Assembly (NCBI GenBank): GCA_031363945.1
Contig: JANLVJ010000042.1
Span: forward strand, 1 to 26,334
Length of the DNA stretch: 26,334 nucleotides
Reading direction: 5' to 3'
Source: JANLVJ01 sp031363945
GTDB taxonomy: Bacteria > Bacteroidota > Bacteroidia > Sphingobacteriales > Sphingobacteriaceae
Positions 16,717 to 23,573 of the stretch are shown in pieces; position 1 is the stretch's first letter, and each line of letters starts with the position of its first letter. The position numbers and the translations under genes were made by a program. Under the pieces are notes generated by a model. It worked only from the letters and a program-made list of their open reading frames with translations, did no database searches and had not been told where the DNA came from.

Positions 16717-17265
16717 TTATTGTTTATAAATCATTCCCCACTTCTTAGCAATTGCCCGCCTTTCCTCCATTGTCTTTTGGACAAATGGTTGCCCCACAGG
16801 TTGTCCCACTTCTCTAAAAAAATTCTCGAAGCCCGATGGAGTATATGCCATTCGCATTTCAATATTTATTCCTCCGGTATTTTTTAACCCATGCCACTTT
16901 CTTTTTGGAACGATAATAACAGCACCTTCATTTACCTGATATTCCTTGTCGCCCAATGTGAAAACTCCTGAGCCTTTGTGAATAAAAATTAATTCATCTT
17001 CATTCATATGTTTATGAACAGGCAAAAAATCACCGGGTCTAAACGACTCGGATAAAAAACAAATAGAGTCCGAACCTTGAGACTTTGCAATTTTTATGTG
17101 CACAATAGAAGAGCCATCACGCATACGAACAGCTTCACCTTCGTCTTCATTAACTACTAATCCCTCAAAATCTGTGGGTATCTCTGCAAATGCCAATGTG
17201 GGAAGCATTAAGCCGCTTAAAATTCCAAAAGTGCCATTTTGAATAAATTGTCTGCGTGAATTCAT
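16717..17265 (-). CDS. exported cupin-domain protein (cassette cargo)
   Basis: 182 residues with a Tat-like leader (NSRRQFIQNGTFGILSGLML) and cleavage near AFAE. Cupin motif 1 is visible in FLPVHKHMNEDELIFIHKGS (two His, one Glu) and motif 2 in VNEGAVIIVPKRKWHGLKNT (His). A single-domain metal-binding cupin in the periplasm is likely; the substrate is unknown. The gene fills a cassette closely: its stop is 7 bp from GTTAGCAG (16703-16710) and its ATG is 39 bp before CTGCTAAC (17297-17304), and these two ends are perfect inverse complements. It is only distantly like the cupin at 10647-11249. Confidence 0.88.
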   Translation of the reverse strand: MNSRRQFIQNGTFGILSGLMLPTLAFAEIPTDFEGLVVNEDEGEAVRMRDGSSIVHIKIAKSQGSDSICFLSESFRPGDFLPVHKHMNEDELIFIHKGSGVFTLGDKEYQVNEGAVIIVPKRKWHGLKNTGGINIEMRMAYTPSGFENFFREVGQPVGQPFVQKTMEERRAIAKKWGMIYKQ

Positions 17266-17296
17266 AAAAAGCTATTTAAGTTGAAAATGAAAGTTG

Positions 17297-17401
17297 CTGC
17301 TAACGACCTCTGCTTGACGGTGGCAGGGGGCTAACCCTAATTACCGGAACAACTAACCAAACTACTCAGCCCCATGCTGTTGCCAATCAGATGTTATGTG
17401 C
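17297..17401 (-). repeat. attC-like site 2
   Basis: Left end CTGCTAACGACC, right end CCAATCAGATGTTATGTGC. Inner complementary blocks: GCTTGACGGTGGCA against TGTTGCCAAT, and GGGGGCT against CAGCCCC. The left end pairs with GTTAGCAG at 16703 (cupin cassette) and the right end with GCACATAAC at 17984 (next cassette), not with each other beyond the TAAC/GTTA core. Confidence 0.72.
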
Positions 17402-17403
17402 TA

Positions 17404-17726
17404 TTATTTCACAGTAATCAAGCCAGGCAATAGTTGTCTCGCATTATCAAGTCTTTTACCTGAGCCATCAACGGCTGAAGTTATTCGTCGGTATTGTTCT
17501 CCGCAATGAGGACAAATACCGAAATAGGATATTTTCTAAAATTCTGCTGATGAGTGAGATTTTTATCAAACGTCAGAAGTGCTTCAATGCCGTCACCAAG
17601 CATCAGCTTCAAAAGATCTCCATTTCTAAGACCGTTCCAGCCCTTTTCAAGAACGGTATACACCTCATGGTCGGATAGATCTAGCTTGAGACGCTTGGGT
17701 ATATTCTCATCAAGCAACAGTCGCAT
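17404..17726 (-). pseudogene. DUF5615 PIN-like toxin, C-terminally broken
   Basis: The intact part (81 residues, ATG at 17726) begins MRLLLDENIPKRLKLDL, with HEVYTVLEKGWNGLRNGDLL and LLTFDKNLTHQQNF. These give the conserved acidic residues of the DUF5615 PIN-like nuclease family, which pairs with DUF433 antitoxins (VapBC45-like). After IAENNTDE comes an in-frame TAA at 17481-17483, then LQPLMAQVKDL in the same frame and ARQLLPGLITVK in a shifted frame ending at 17404. Family members continue through this region (about 105-115 residues), so I infer one nonsense codon plus one frameshift. The ancestral stop lies 3 bp from the cassette boundary. It is probably inactive, though the acidic core survives. 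It overlaps the antitoxin by 17 bp. Confidence 0.72.
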
Positions 17727-17949
17727 ATAGACTTTGAATATTCTTGGAAGTTAATAACTTATAAGCAGCTTCCAGCAAATCAGTCACTTGCTGGCGCGAA
17801 ACAGAAGGGAAATCGTCCAGAAAGGTATCAAGAGATACACCAGCCTCTATGTGATCAAATAGTGATTCTATTGAGACACGAGTTCCAGAAAAAACCGGTA
17901 AACCGCCTAAAATATCTTCGTCAATTGTAATTAGGGTCATGATATCCAT
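17710..17949 (-). CDS. DUF433 antitoxin
   Basis: 79 residues, the usual length. ITIDEDILGGLPVFSGTRVS then FLDDFPSVSRQQVTDLLEAA is the complete DUF433 pattern, a winged-helix-like antitoxin of the VapB45 type that neutralises DUF5615 PIN-like toxins and probably represses its own operon. It precedes the toxin and overlaps it by 17 bp, the usual arrangement. Translation may start at 17949 or at a second ATG three codons later (17940). The start lies 43 bp from the cassette end GCACATAAC. The antitoxin reads intact although its toxin is broken. Confidence 0.88.
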   Translation of the reverse strand: MDIMTLITIDEDILGGLPVFSGTRVSIESLFDHIEAGVSLDTFLDDFPSVSRQQVTDLLEAAYKLLTSKNIQSLYATVA

Positions 17950-17983
17950 AGTCTAAAGTAACGAATTGAATTTGTTTTTAATA

Positions 17984-18086
17984 GCACATAACGTCCTCGG
18001 TTTGGCGGTGGCAGGGGACTGACCTTAACCGGAACATCTAACCAAAATACTCAGCCCATGATATAGTCAATCAGATGTTATGTGCC
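17984..18086 (-). repeat. attC-like site 3
   Basis: Left end GCACATAACGTCCTCGG, right end AATCAGATGTTATGTGCC. Inner blocks TTTGGCGGTGGCAGGGG and ACTCAGCCCATG. The left end closes the toxin-antitoxin cassette (perfect 9-bp partner at 17393) and the right end opens the CPBP cassette (partner GGCACATAAT at 18960). Confidence 0.75.
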
Positions 18087-18172
18087 TATTTTTTACTTTT
18101 ATCTATACTTTCTAAACACTCTAAAGAATATACTGTAGTGGGCTAACTGCATATTAATATTTTATTACTTAA

Positions 18173-18916
18173 TTACAAGAGATAAAATATACAGAAAATC
18201 ATACCTAGATTGAATGCTGAATGGCAAACAATTGCACCCAAAAGTGATTTTGTATATTTTTTAAAAGATATGAATAACAAACTCACCAAAAACATACTGT
18301 CGACCCAGATCAAAGTTGGGTATCCGAAAAGGCTCCACTTACTATCAATGAAGACTAATCCAAAATGTGAAATGTGAGTTAATGCAAATGCTGAGCCCTC
18401 AACAATTGACGCCTTCCGCTCGCCAATAGAGTTTGCGAAACTTGACTGAACAATCCCTCTAAAAAACAACTCTTCTCCGACTGGGCTAAAAGTCATACCC
18501 GTGAGTGCCATGATTGAGAATAAAATTGACTTATTACTTGATGTTATTCTCTGAGGAATTTTATAGGACTTATCGATATAATGGTACCAATTTTCATAAG
18601 AATTTCCATACATGTCTTGGCCTGGGAGGTGAAGAAGCAGACTTGCAGTTAATCCCGCCACAAAGGCAAGTAAAATTCAACTGTATTTTTTAGAGCCTAC
18701 TATTCCAATTTTATTTCGCCCAGATTTACTTAAGAAAATAAATGGTGCAATTGCAGAGACAGTCATGATAACACCAATGGAGCTATTGTTCCCAGAAGAG
18801 TTTGCATTTAACACTAAAATGAACCGGGGAACACATACTGCCAGAATTAAAAAAAACCCGAATTTCCAGTCAAAGCTGAATATTCTGCTCCAAAAGGGTC
18901 TTAATTCATTATCCAT
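18173..18916 (-). pseudogene. CPBP-family intramembrane protease, interrupted by TGA
   Basis: A 248-codon frame from the ATG at 18916 is broken only by TGA at 18677-18679. Before it are two membrane segments (FFLILAVCVPRFILVL, and VIMTVSAIAPFIFL) and VGSKKYS; after it the same frame continues ILLAFVAGLTASLLLHL, then the CPBP motifs EELFFRGIV (E-E-x-x-x-R), FALTHIS (F-x-x-x-H) and CHSAFNLGMIF (H-x-x-x-N/D). Family members often have Trp at the stop position (KYSW), so TGG to TGA is the likely change. All catalytic residues lie downstream of the stop. CPBP proteins in bacteria act in peptide processing or bacteriocin immunity. It is the sole cargo of its cassette. Confidence 0.83.
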
Positions 18917-18959
18917 AAGTAATCAAATTCTGTTTTTTTATCTGGTTATGGTTTTCATC

Positions 18960-19036
18960 GGCACATAATGTCCTCAGCTTGTCGGTTGCTACTTTGTCTA
19001 AACCTGCTATTGCAAATACTTTTGTTGTGCGTAGGC
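18960..19036 (-). repeat. attC-like site 4 (short form)
   Basis: Left end GGCACATAATGTCCTCAGC, right end GCTATTGCAAATAC then GTTGTGCGTAGGC. About 77 bp, missing the central GGGGCTGA/TCAGCCCC arms of the others. The left end pairs with 18077 (9 of 10), the right end with TACGCACAGT at 20684 (8 of 10). Confidence 0.65.
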
Positions 19037-19047
19037 TTTTTGGTCTC

Positions 19048-20640
19048 CTAACGAGTTTGCCGATAAACAATTCTTCCGTCAATCATTGTCAATACACTTT
19101 TTGTTGCTGGCAGATGTTCTTTAGGTGTCGAGAAAATGTCCTGAGATAAAACAACTAAATCTGCAAACATACCGGGCATTAATGTACCTTTCTCTTTTTC
19201 TGTAAACTCGGCATAAGCATTAGTTTTTGTATAAGCAATCACAGCCTTTTCTACAGATATATTTTCCTTTGAATCTTTTTGGTGGCTAGTCATTATCATT
19301 ATATCCCAAAACGGATTGGTAGTACCATCAGGTGAAACAGAAACCATAATGCCTTTATCAAGAAAAGATTGGATGTGGCTACCCTGGCCATATTTCGGTG
19401 TATGTGCCATGATAATACCCATGTCGTGTATCTTCTGTATGTCTTCAGAAGTAGCATTATCTGAAGCATTGTGTTCAAAGCGAACACGTTTGCTTCTCCA
19501 TACAGCATCTTTTCCCGTTTGCTTCATAAGCGAAAGAACCAGCGACATCGTACTATCACCTACAATATGCATCATTAATTGTGTGTGGCTGTTATAAGCT
19601 TCACGCAAAATTTGTTTTATTGTATCAACTGGCATATTGGTTCGGCCATACCAATTTGGCTTGCCCAGATAATGTTGCCTTTGAAGTGACGCTTCTTCGA
19701 AAGGTGTTCCATCAATTATGTATTTTACACCTGAAATATATATTAGTGGTACAGGATGCGTATTGATATTTTTCCATTCGTTTAAACTTCTTACATTTTT
19801 GTTTGTAGCGGGAAAAGGAATTATACGAATCCGCTGAGGAAGATTTGCTTTAATATAATAGGGGGCTGATGTTGGAAAATCAAAGTTCATAAACTGTACC
19901 GTAGTTATGCCCATTTTTACCTGTTCATTTGAGTATAGCCGTAGTTCTTTAATAAGGTGGTCAGGTTCTGCGGTACTAATTGCCAGCCATACTGGCCATT
20001 GTGCATATTCATACAAGGCACCAGTTATAAGATTACTCCCTGATTTTCTTGCATACCAGCCACCTAAAGGGTCTGGTTCATCATTGGCAATGTCAAGCAT
20101 TTTTAAGGCGTAGCTGTTTAACACAATACCATGTCCCCACATATTTTGCAATTCTACAGGATTGTTCGGAGCAAGACTATCTAAAACACTTCGCATTGAA
20201 GGGTCAGTAAATACCACCATACCCGTAAGGCCGCTAATCCATTCACCAGGCTTTGCTTCTTTTACTAATCTTGTAACCGAATCAATCACATTCATTTTTG
20301 AAGGACCTTCAACAGAAAATTTTGCACTAAATGATTTGCTTACTGGCGAAGAAAAACCAGGATGGTCGTGTGCATCATTAAAGCCTGGAACAACAGTTTT
20401 GCCTACTAAGTCAATTCTCTTTGTTTTAGCAGATGCTGTTTTTTCTATTGAAGCGTTTGAGCCAACAGCAATTATTTTGTTGCCTTTAATAGCTAATGCC
20501 TGCACATAAAGTTGAGCAGTATCTGAAGTAAAGATTTTTCCATTGGTTAAAATTATGTCTGCAGATTGAGCATATACATTTATACTAATCAAAGTCGAAA
20601 TTAATAGTGGAAAGAAAATGTTGATAGTTTTATTTTTCAT
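19048..20640 (-). CDS. exported amidohydrolase (YtcJ-like, amidohydrolase family 3)
   Basis: 530 residues with a signal peptide (cleavage near VYAQS). DIILTNGKIFTSD opens the small beta domain. The metal centre is visible: NDAHDHP (the His-x-His motif of strand 1), a carboxylated-Lys candidate in ISGVKYIIDGTPF, a His in LMMHIVGD, then RFEHN and SVSPDGTTNP with the late Asp. The closing MFADLVVLSQD and IDGRIVYR complete the beta domain. YtcJ-like enzymes hydrolyse amide or related bonds of mostly unknown substrates. It is intact and the largest cargo of the array: its stop lies 12 bp from the cassette boundary at 19036 and its ATG about 44-54 bp from the other boundary at 20684. Confidence 0.9.
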   Translation of the reverse strand: MKNKTINIFFPLLISTLISINVYAQSADIILTNGKIFTSDTAQLYVQALAIKGNKIIAVGSNASIEKTASAKTKRIDLVGKTVVPGFNDAHDHPGFSSPVSKSFSAKFSVEGPSKMNVIDSVTRLVKEAKPGEWISGLTGMVVFTDPSMRSVLDSLAPNNPVELQNMWGHGIVLNSYALKMLDIANDEPDPLGGWYARKSGSNLITGALYEYAQWPVWLAISTAEPDHLIKELRLYSNEQVKMGITTVQFMNFDFPTSAPYYIKANLPQRIRIIPFPATNKNVRSLNEWKNINTHPVPLIYISGVKYIIDGTPFEEASLQRQHYLGKPNWYGRTNMPVDTIKQILREAYNSHTQLMMHIVGDSTMSLVLSLMKQTGKDAVWRSKRVRFEHNASDNATSEDIQKIHDMGIIMAHTPKYGQGSHIQSFLDKGIMVSVSPDGTTNPFWDIMIMTSHQKDSKENISVEKAVIAYTKTNAYAEFTEKEKGTLMPGMFADLVVLSQDIFSTPKEHLPATKSVLTMIDGRIVYRQTR

Positions 20641-20683
20641 GTCTTTATTATTTATTGGTTATTGACGGCGGGTTCGATAAGGT

Positions 20684-20785
20684 TACGCACAGTGTCCTTA
20701 GCTTCGCGGTTGCAGTGGCTGACCTTAACCGGAACATCAAACCAAAATACTCAGCCCCTTATATAGCCAATCAGATGTTAAGCGC
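20684..20785 (-). repeat. attC-like site 5
   Basis: Left end TACGCACAGTGTCC, right end AATCAGATGTTAAGCGC. The inner GTGGCTGACCTTAACCGGAA and CTCAGCCCC blocks are nearly identical to sites 3 and 7. Left partner at 19024, right partner GCGCTTAAC at 21108 (perfect 9 bp). Confidence 0.72.
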
Positions 20786-21116
20786 ACCATTTTTTAATTG
20801 GCAGCTTAAGGGCGTTCGCATTCTATTTATGTACAGGTGCAGATCTAGTCTGAATTTATGCCTACCAGCCTATTCAATTAAAAAATATATTACTTTCCTT
20901 TTTGCCATAGTGTATTGGCTGCGGCGTTTTAAAATGCGGTCTCGTTTAGACCTATACCCTACTGAATTTCAAGATACAAAATGGAAACCAGGTATACCAC
21001 AGATGTTTAGCTAACGTGTAAATAGATTTTACGGGGCGACTTACTCACCTGCATTTATGCTCACTCGGGAAGAAAGGGCGAACGGGCGGCAGCACTCATA
21101 CCGGATCGCGCTTAAC
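20777..21116 (-). repeat. ORF-poor cassette (copy B)
   Basis: A 340-bp block with perfect cassette ends but no long ORF. On the minus strand a possible start ATG at 20908 reads MAKRKVIYFLIE, then TAG, and the same frame continues AGRHKFRLDLHLYINRMRTP and LSCQLKNGALN into the attC-like end. Copy A (14051-14270) has a recognisable but differently broken version. It may be a tiny gene in decay, or a cassette carrying a promoter or RNA. The 119-codon plus-strand frame across this block and site 5 is not credible. Confidence 0.6.
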
Positions 21117-21170
21117 GTCTTCGGCTTGGCTGTGGCAGGGGGCTGAGCTGGAACTGTCTAAGAAATTTGC
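21108..21170 (-). repeat. attC-like site 6 (truncated)
   Basis: GCGCTTAACGTCTTCGGCTT then GGCTGTGGCAGGGGGCTGAG match the left half of the other sites, with weak similarity up to about 21170 (GGAACTGTCTAA). The right half, including the GATGTTA end, is missing, so the following block has lost its left boundary. Confidence 0.65.
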
Positions 21171-21603
21171 ACACTTAGTTTAGAAGTCTTACAAAAATAT
21201 ATTTTTTCGTATCTCAAGCAAATAATCCAGTGCTTATTGCAGCCTGTGTGCCTTCAGCTACAAGTTGTCTTTGGGTCAACAGATTTTTACGACTGCAGCA
21301 TGTACCCACTGATTCATTTGCTGATTCCCTCAACAATGGGTCTAAGGGGCTCGTCGGCTGAAGTCAGATCCTATTCTTTAAAGTTTAGCTTTATATTGTA
21401 GAGATTGGCACGGGTCATGAAGGATGTTTATTGAAGGAAATAAACATCCCGGGTTATTGCTTTTGGAAAACCCGGATTGAATGGGAGGCTGTATTTTTGC
21501 TTGACAGTTTGGTAAAGAAGACCTATGAGAGCAGAAATTGGGAAAGCAATACCGTAGCAAACATATAATGGTATCTTGCCGACTTTCTTAAACCCTAACA
21601 CCA
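21171..21603. other. leader region of the DEAD-box gene with two adjacent hairpins
   Basis: No gene is credible here. At 21422-21449 an 11-bp perfect stem (GGATGTTTATT, 6-nt loop, its complement) is followed directly by a second stem, CCGGGTT with AACCCGG (21449-21475). Neither is followed by a T run, so these are more likely leader structures than terminators. They sit about 130 nt before the helicase start and could form part of its 5' untranslated region; cold-shock-type leaders are known for DEAD-box genes, but that role is only a suggestion. Confidence 0.45.
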
Positions 21604-22731
21604 ATGTCTTTTAGTTCCCTTGGCTTATCCCCTGCTTTGTTAAAGACTCTTGTAGATAACAATTTCACAGTACCAACACCTGTTCAGGAAATTGCTATAC
21701 CTGCCATTCTTAATAAGAAAGACGTATTGGTTATCGCTAAAACCGGCTCAGGAAAAACCGCTGGTTATGTGTTACCCATATTAATGAATCAGCAAGGATC
21801 AGCTGGCCTGAAAAATCGCCATGTAAGGGTGCTGGTTTTAGTTCCCACGCGTGAATTGGCTGAACAGGTAAAGGACGTCTTTCGCATTTTCAGCATGGCA
21901 TTACCTGAACGCATTAAAACACTGGTTGTGTATGGTGGAGTGTCCATTAATCCACAGATGATTGCATTGCAAGGCGTAGATGTATTGGTTGCTACGCCAG
22001 GAAGATTATTGGAATTAGTGGATTCGAATTCAGTTCATCTATCAAATATTGAAACACTTGTGCTGGATGAAGCAGACAAAATGCTGAATTTAGGATTCAG
22101 GGATGAGCTGAATAAAATCCTTGCACTTTTACCAAATAGACGTCAGAATATTTTACTTTCAGCCACACTGAGTGATGATTTGGAGCATATTCACCAGATC
22201 TTGCTGCATGAGCCTGTTGTAATTAAGATTACAGGTGAAGAAGCTTCATTAGACCTGATCAGGCAGGTAGCTTATATTGTTTCAGCAGAAGAGAAAGGTC
22301 CATTTTTGCGTTACCTTATTAATCACCACAAAATGAGACAAGTGCTGGTCTTTGCTTCTTCCGTTCACCAAGTAGACGCGGTAGTTAATAAGCTTCTAAA
22401 AAATAACATCGACGCAAAAGCTATACAGAGTAAAAAAAGCCAGGGGTCAAGAACGGAAGCTTTAGCGGATTTTAAATCAGAGAGATTAAGGGTCTTAGTA
22501 GCTACAGATTTAATGGCAAGGGGAATAGATATCAGTTCTCTTCCTTTTGTGATCAACTATGAATTACCGAGGTCACCAAAGGATTATATTCACCGCATCG
22601 GCAGAACCGGTCGTGCTGGGGTTGCTGGCGATGCCATTTCGTTGGTTAGCGTAAGTGAGCTGGCTCATTTTGGGGTTATAGAGAAAAAAATGGGACGCAA
22701 AGTCAATTTAATTGATCATAAAGAAGCTTAA
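21604..22731 (+). CDS. DEAD-box RNA helicase (RhlE-like, short form)
   Basis: 375 residues with every core motif: Q motif (FTVPTPVQEIAIP), motif I AKTGSGKT, Ia PTRELAEQ, Ib TPGR, II DEAD (LVLDEADKML), III SAT, IV VLVFASS, V VATDLMARGID and VI HRIGRTGR. The protein ends soon after motif VI with a short basic tail instead of the long RGG-rich tail of many RhlE proteins. It unwinds short RNA duplexes, in cold adaptation, ribosome assembly or mRNA turnover. The frame is intact. It is the only plus-strand gene in the array and lies against the direction of the other cargo; the block has a normal right boundary (22829) but lacks a left one. Confidence 0.94.
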   Translation: MSFSSLGLSPALLKTLVDNNFTVPTPVQEIAIPAILNKKDVLVIAKTGSGKTAGYVLPILMNQQGSAGLKNRHVRVLVLVPTRELAEQVKDVFRIFSMALPERIKTLVVYGGVSINPQMIALQGVDVLVATPGRLLELVDSNSVHLSNIETLVLDEADKMLNLGFRDELNKILALLPNRRQNILLSATLSDDLEHIHQILLHEPVVIKITGEEASLDLIRQVAYIVSAEEKGPFLRYLINHHKMRQVLVFASSVHQVDAVVNKLLKNNIDAKAIQSKKSQGSRTEALADFKSERLRVLVATDLMARGIDISSLPFVINYELPRSPKDYIHRIGRTGRAGVAGDAISLVSVSELAHFGVIEKKMGRKVNLIDHKEA

Positions 22732-22828
22732 AATTTATAGTTGCCTGAAAGAAATGGGAGGAGGTCATACCCACGATTTCCTAAAAACCGAACGGCCAGT
22801 TATTTAGAGGAGCTGCCAACACCGGATC

Positions 22829-22932
22829 GCGCTTAACGTCCTCGGCTTGGCGGAGGTAGGAGGCTGACCTTAACCGGAACAACAATCCTAAGTACCCAGT
22901 CCCGTGCTATTGCCAATCAGATGTTAACTGGC
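22829..22932 (-). repeat. attC-like site 7
   Basis: Left end GCGCTTAACGTCCTCGGC, right end GCCAATCAGATGTTAACTGGC. Inner blocks GGCTGACCTTAACCGGAAC and ACCCAGTCCCGTGCTATT. The right end is the perfect 10-bp inverse complement of GCCAGTTAAC at 23550, the other end of the MazF cassette. Confidence 0.75.
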
Positions 22933-22935
22933 TTT

Positions 22936-23277
22936 TTATAAGTCTAGGATTATTGGCAAGTTTCGCTTTAAAACAAGCTGCAAGGTCTCCGGTAAGACGC
23001 CAATCCGCTACTTAAGCCTGACGTTATCCACAGCCCTGATCTGATCTACCATAATATCACAGTCTTGAACAAGACCAGATATTCCTTTTTGAATATGAAC
23101 TCGGAGTATTTCTGCATCAGGTTGAACAATGGTAGTTATCGGACAAACTAGTGTAGCTGGGTGCTCAGAATTAAGTAATTCGGTCTGAACGACTATTACT
23201 GGCCTAATTTTCCCCGACTCTGTCCCCATTCTTGGATTTAAATCAGCTAACCAGATCTCAAATTGCTTAATCTTCAC
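22936..23277 (-). pseudogene. MazF/PemK-type toxin, truncated by TAG
   Basis: The frame starts at GTG 23277 and reads QFEIWLADLNPRMGTESGKI then RPVIVVQTELLN, LVCPITT and CDIMVDQIRAVD, the MazF/PemK fold of sequence-specific ribonucleases (with the conserved RP-VVQ and DQ-RA-D motifs). A TAG at 23008-23010 follows NVRLK. The same frame continues RIGVLPETLQLVLKRNL and IILDL and stops at 22936, which is the usual C-terminal helix. So one nonsense codon removes about 23 residues from an otherwise complete 113-residue protein. Residual activity cannot be excluded, since the catalytic core is kept. The ancestral stop lies 4 bp from the cassette boundary. It overlaps the antitoxin by 11 bp. Confidence 0.78.
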
Positions 23278-23497
23278 TTTTTAATTGCTCGAATTCGTGC
23301 AAAACTTTCATCGATACTTTGCTTACCAGCTTTGACTCATGACTTAACTGAGCAGTGAGGAGTATTCTTCTTTGTACCTGGTTATAAAAATGAACTGCTT
23401 CGTTGATATACCTATTTCTGTTCTTCATAACCTTGGACAGGATATCTTCTGTTTCGGAAAACAAAGAATCATCCAGTTTCACGCTTAGATTTTTCAT
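23267..23497 (-). CDS. ribbon-helix-helix-type antitoxin of the MazF pair
   Basis: I choose the ATG at 23497, giving 76 residues starting MKNLSVKLDDSLFSETEDIL; a longer frame to 23533 adds a Cys-rich stretch unlike a real N-terminus. KLDDSLFSETEDILSKV and NRYINEAVHFYNQ are typical of small ribbon-helix-helix DNA-binding antitoxins, and the acidic C-terminus (LHEFEQLKSED) would wrap the toxin. It probably represses its own operon. It comes first and overlaps the GTG of the toxin. The start is 62 bp from the cassette end GCCAGTTAAC. It is intact, unlike its toxin. Confidence 0.8.
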   Translation of the reverse strand: MKNLSVKLDDSLFSETEDILSKVMKNRNRYINEAVHFYNQVQRRILLTAQLSHESKLVSKVSMKVLHEFEQLKSED

Positions 23498-23549
23498 ATT
23501 GCAAATACAAGAAGTATATACCAAAAGTGTCACTAAACTGTCTTTTTAT

Positions 23550-23573
23550 GCCAGTTAACGTCCTCGGCTTGGC
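23550..23573 (-). repeat. attC-like site 8, cut by IS3 remnant
   Basis: GCCAGTTAACGTCCTCGGCT followed by TGGC is the left end of the repeat family; the sequence then becomes IS3 transposase coding DNA. The site was therefore truncated by insertion or deletion at about 23570. Confidence 0.65.

Larger units (their letters stand above)
14865..23573 (-). mobile_element. integron-like gene-cassette array without a visible integrase (CALIN-like)
   Basis: Eight gene blocks are separated by related imperfect palindromes. Start and end of each block are inverse complements: block 1 GTTAGTGGTT/AGCCGCTAAC (14865, 16511); 2 GTTAGCAG/CTGCTAAC (16703, 17297); 3 GTTATGTGC/GCACATAAC (17393, 17984); 4 GTTATGTGCC/GGCACATAAT (18077, 18960); 5 GTTGTGCGTA/TACGCACAGT (19024, 20684); 6 GTTAAGCGC/GCGCTTAAC (20777, 21108); 7 left end lost, right end GCGCTTAAC (22829); 8 GTTAACTGGC/GCCAGTTAAC (22923, 23550). 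This is the core-site/inverse-core-site rule of integron cassettes. Minus-strand genes stop 4-34 bp from the left boundary in blocks 1, 2, 5 and 8 (3 bp for the ancestral toxin end in block 3), so the array reads right to left. Block 7 has its gene on the plus strand. No tyrosine recombinase of the IntI type is in the window. Confidence 0.7.

Noticed and set aside
20655..21014. 119-codon plus-strand ORF
   Set aside because: Runs across attC-like site 5 and the ORF-poor cassette, with composition unlike a protein; the open frame looks accidental.
21378..21560. 60-codon minus-strand ORF before the helicase
   Set aside because: Covers the two hairpins and shows no family features.
12777..23573. 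The repeats as a MITE or REP family
   Set aside because: The ends within one copy generally do not match, no target duplications are seen, and matches run between neighbouring copies; however, a MITE origin cannot be fully excluded without other genomes.
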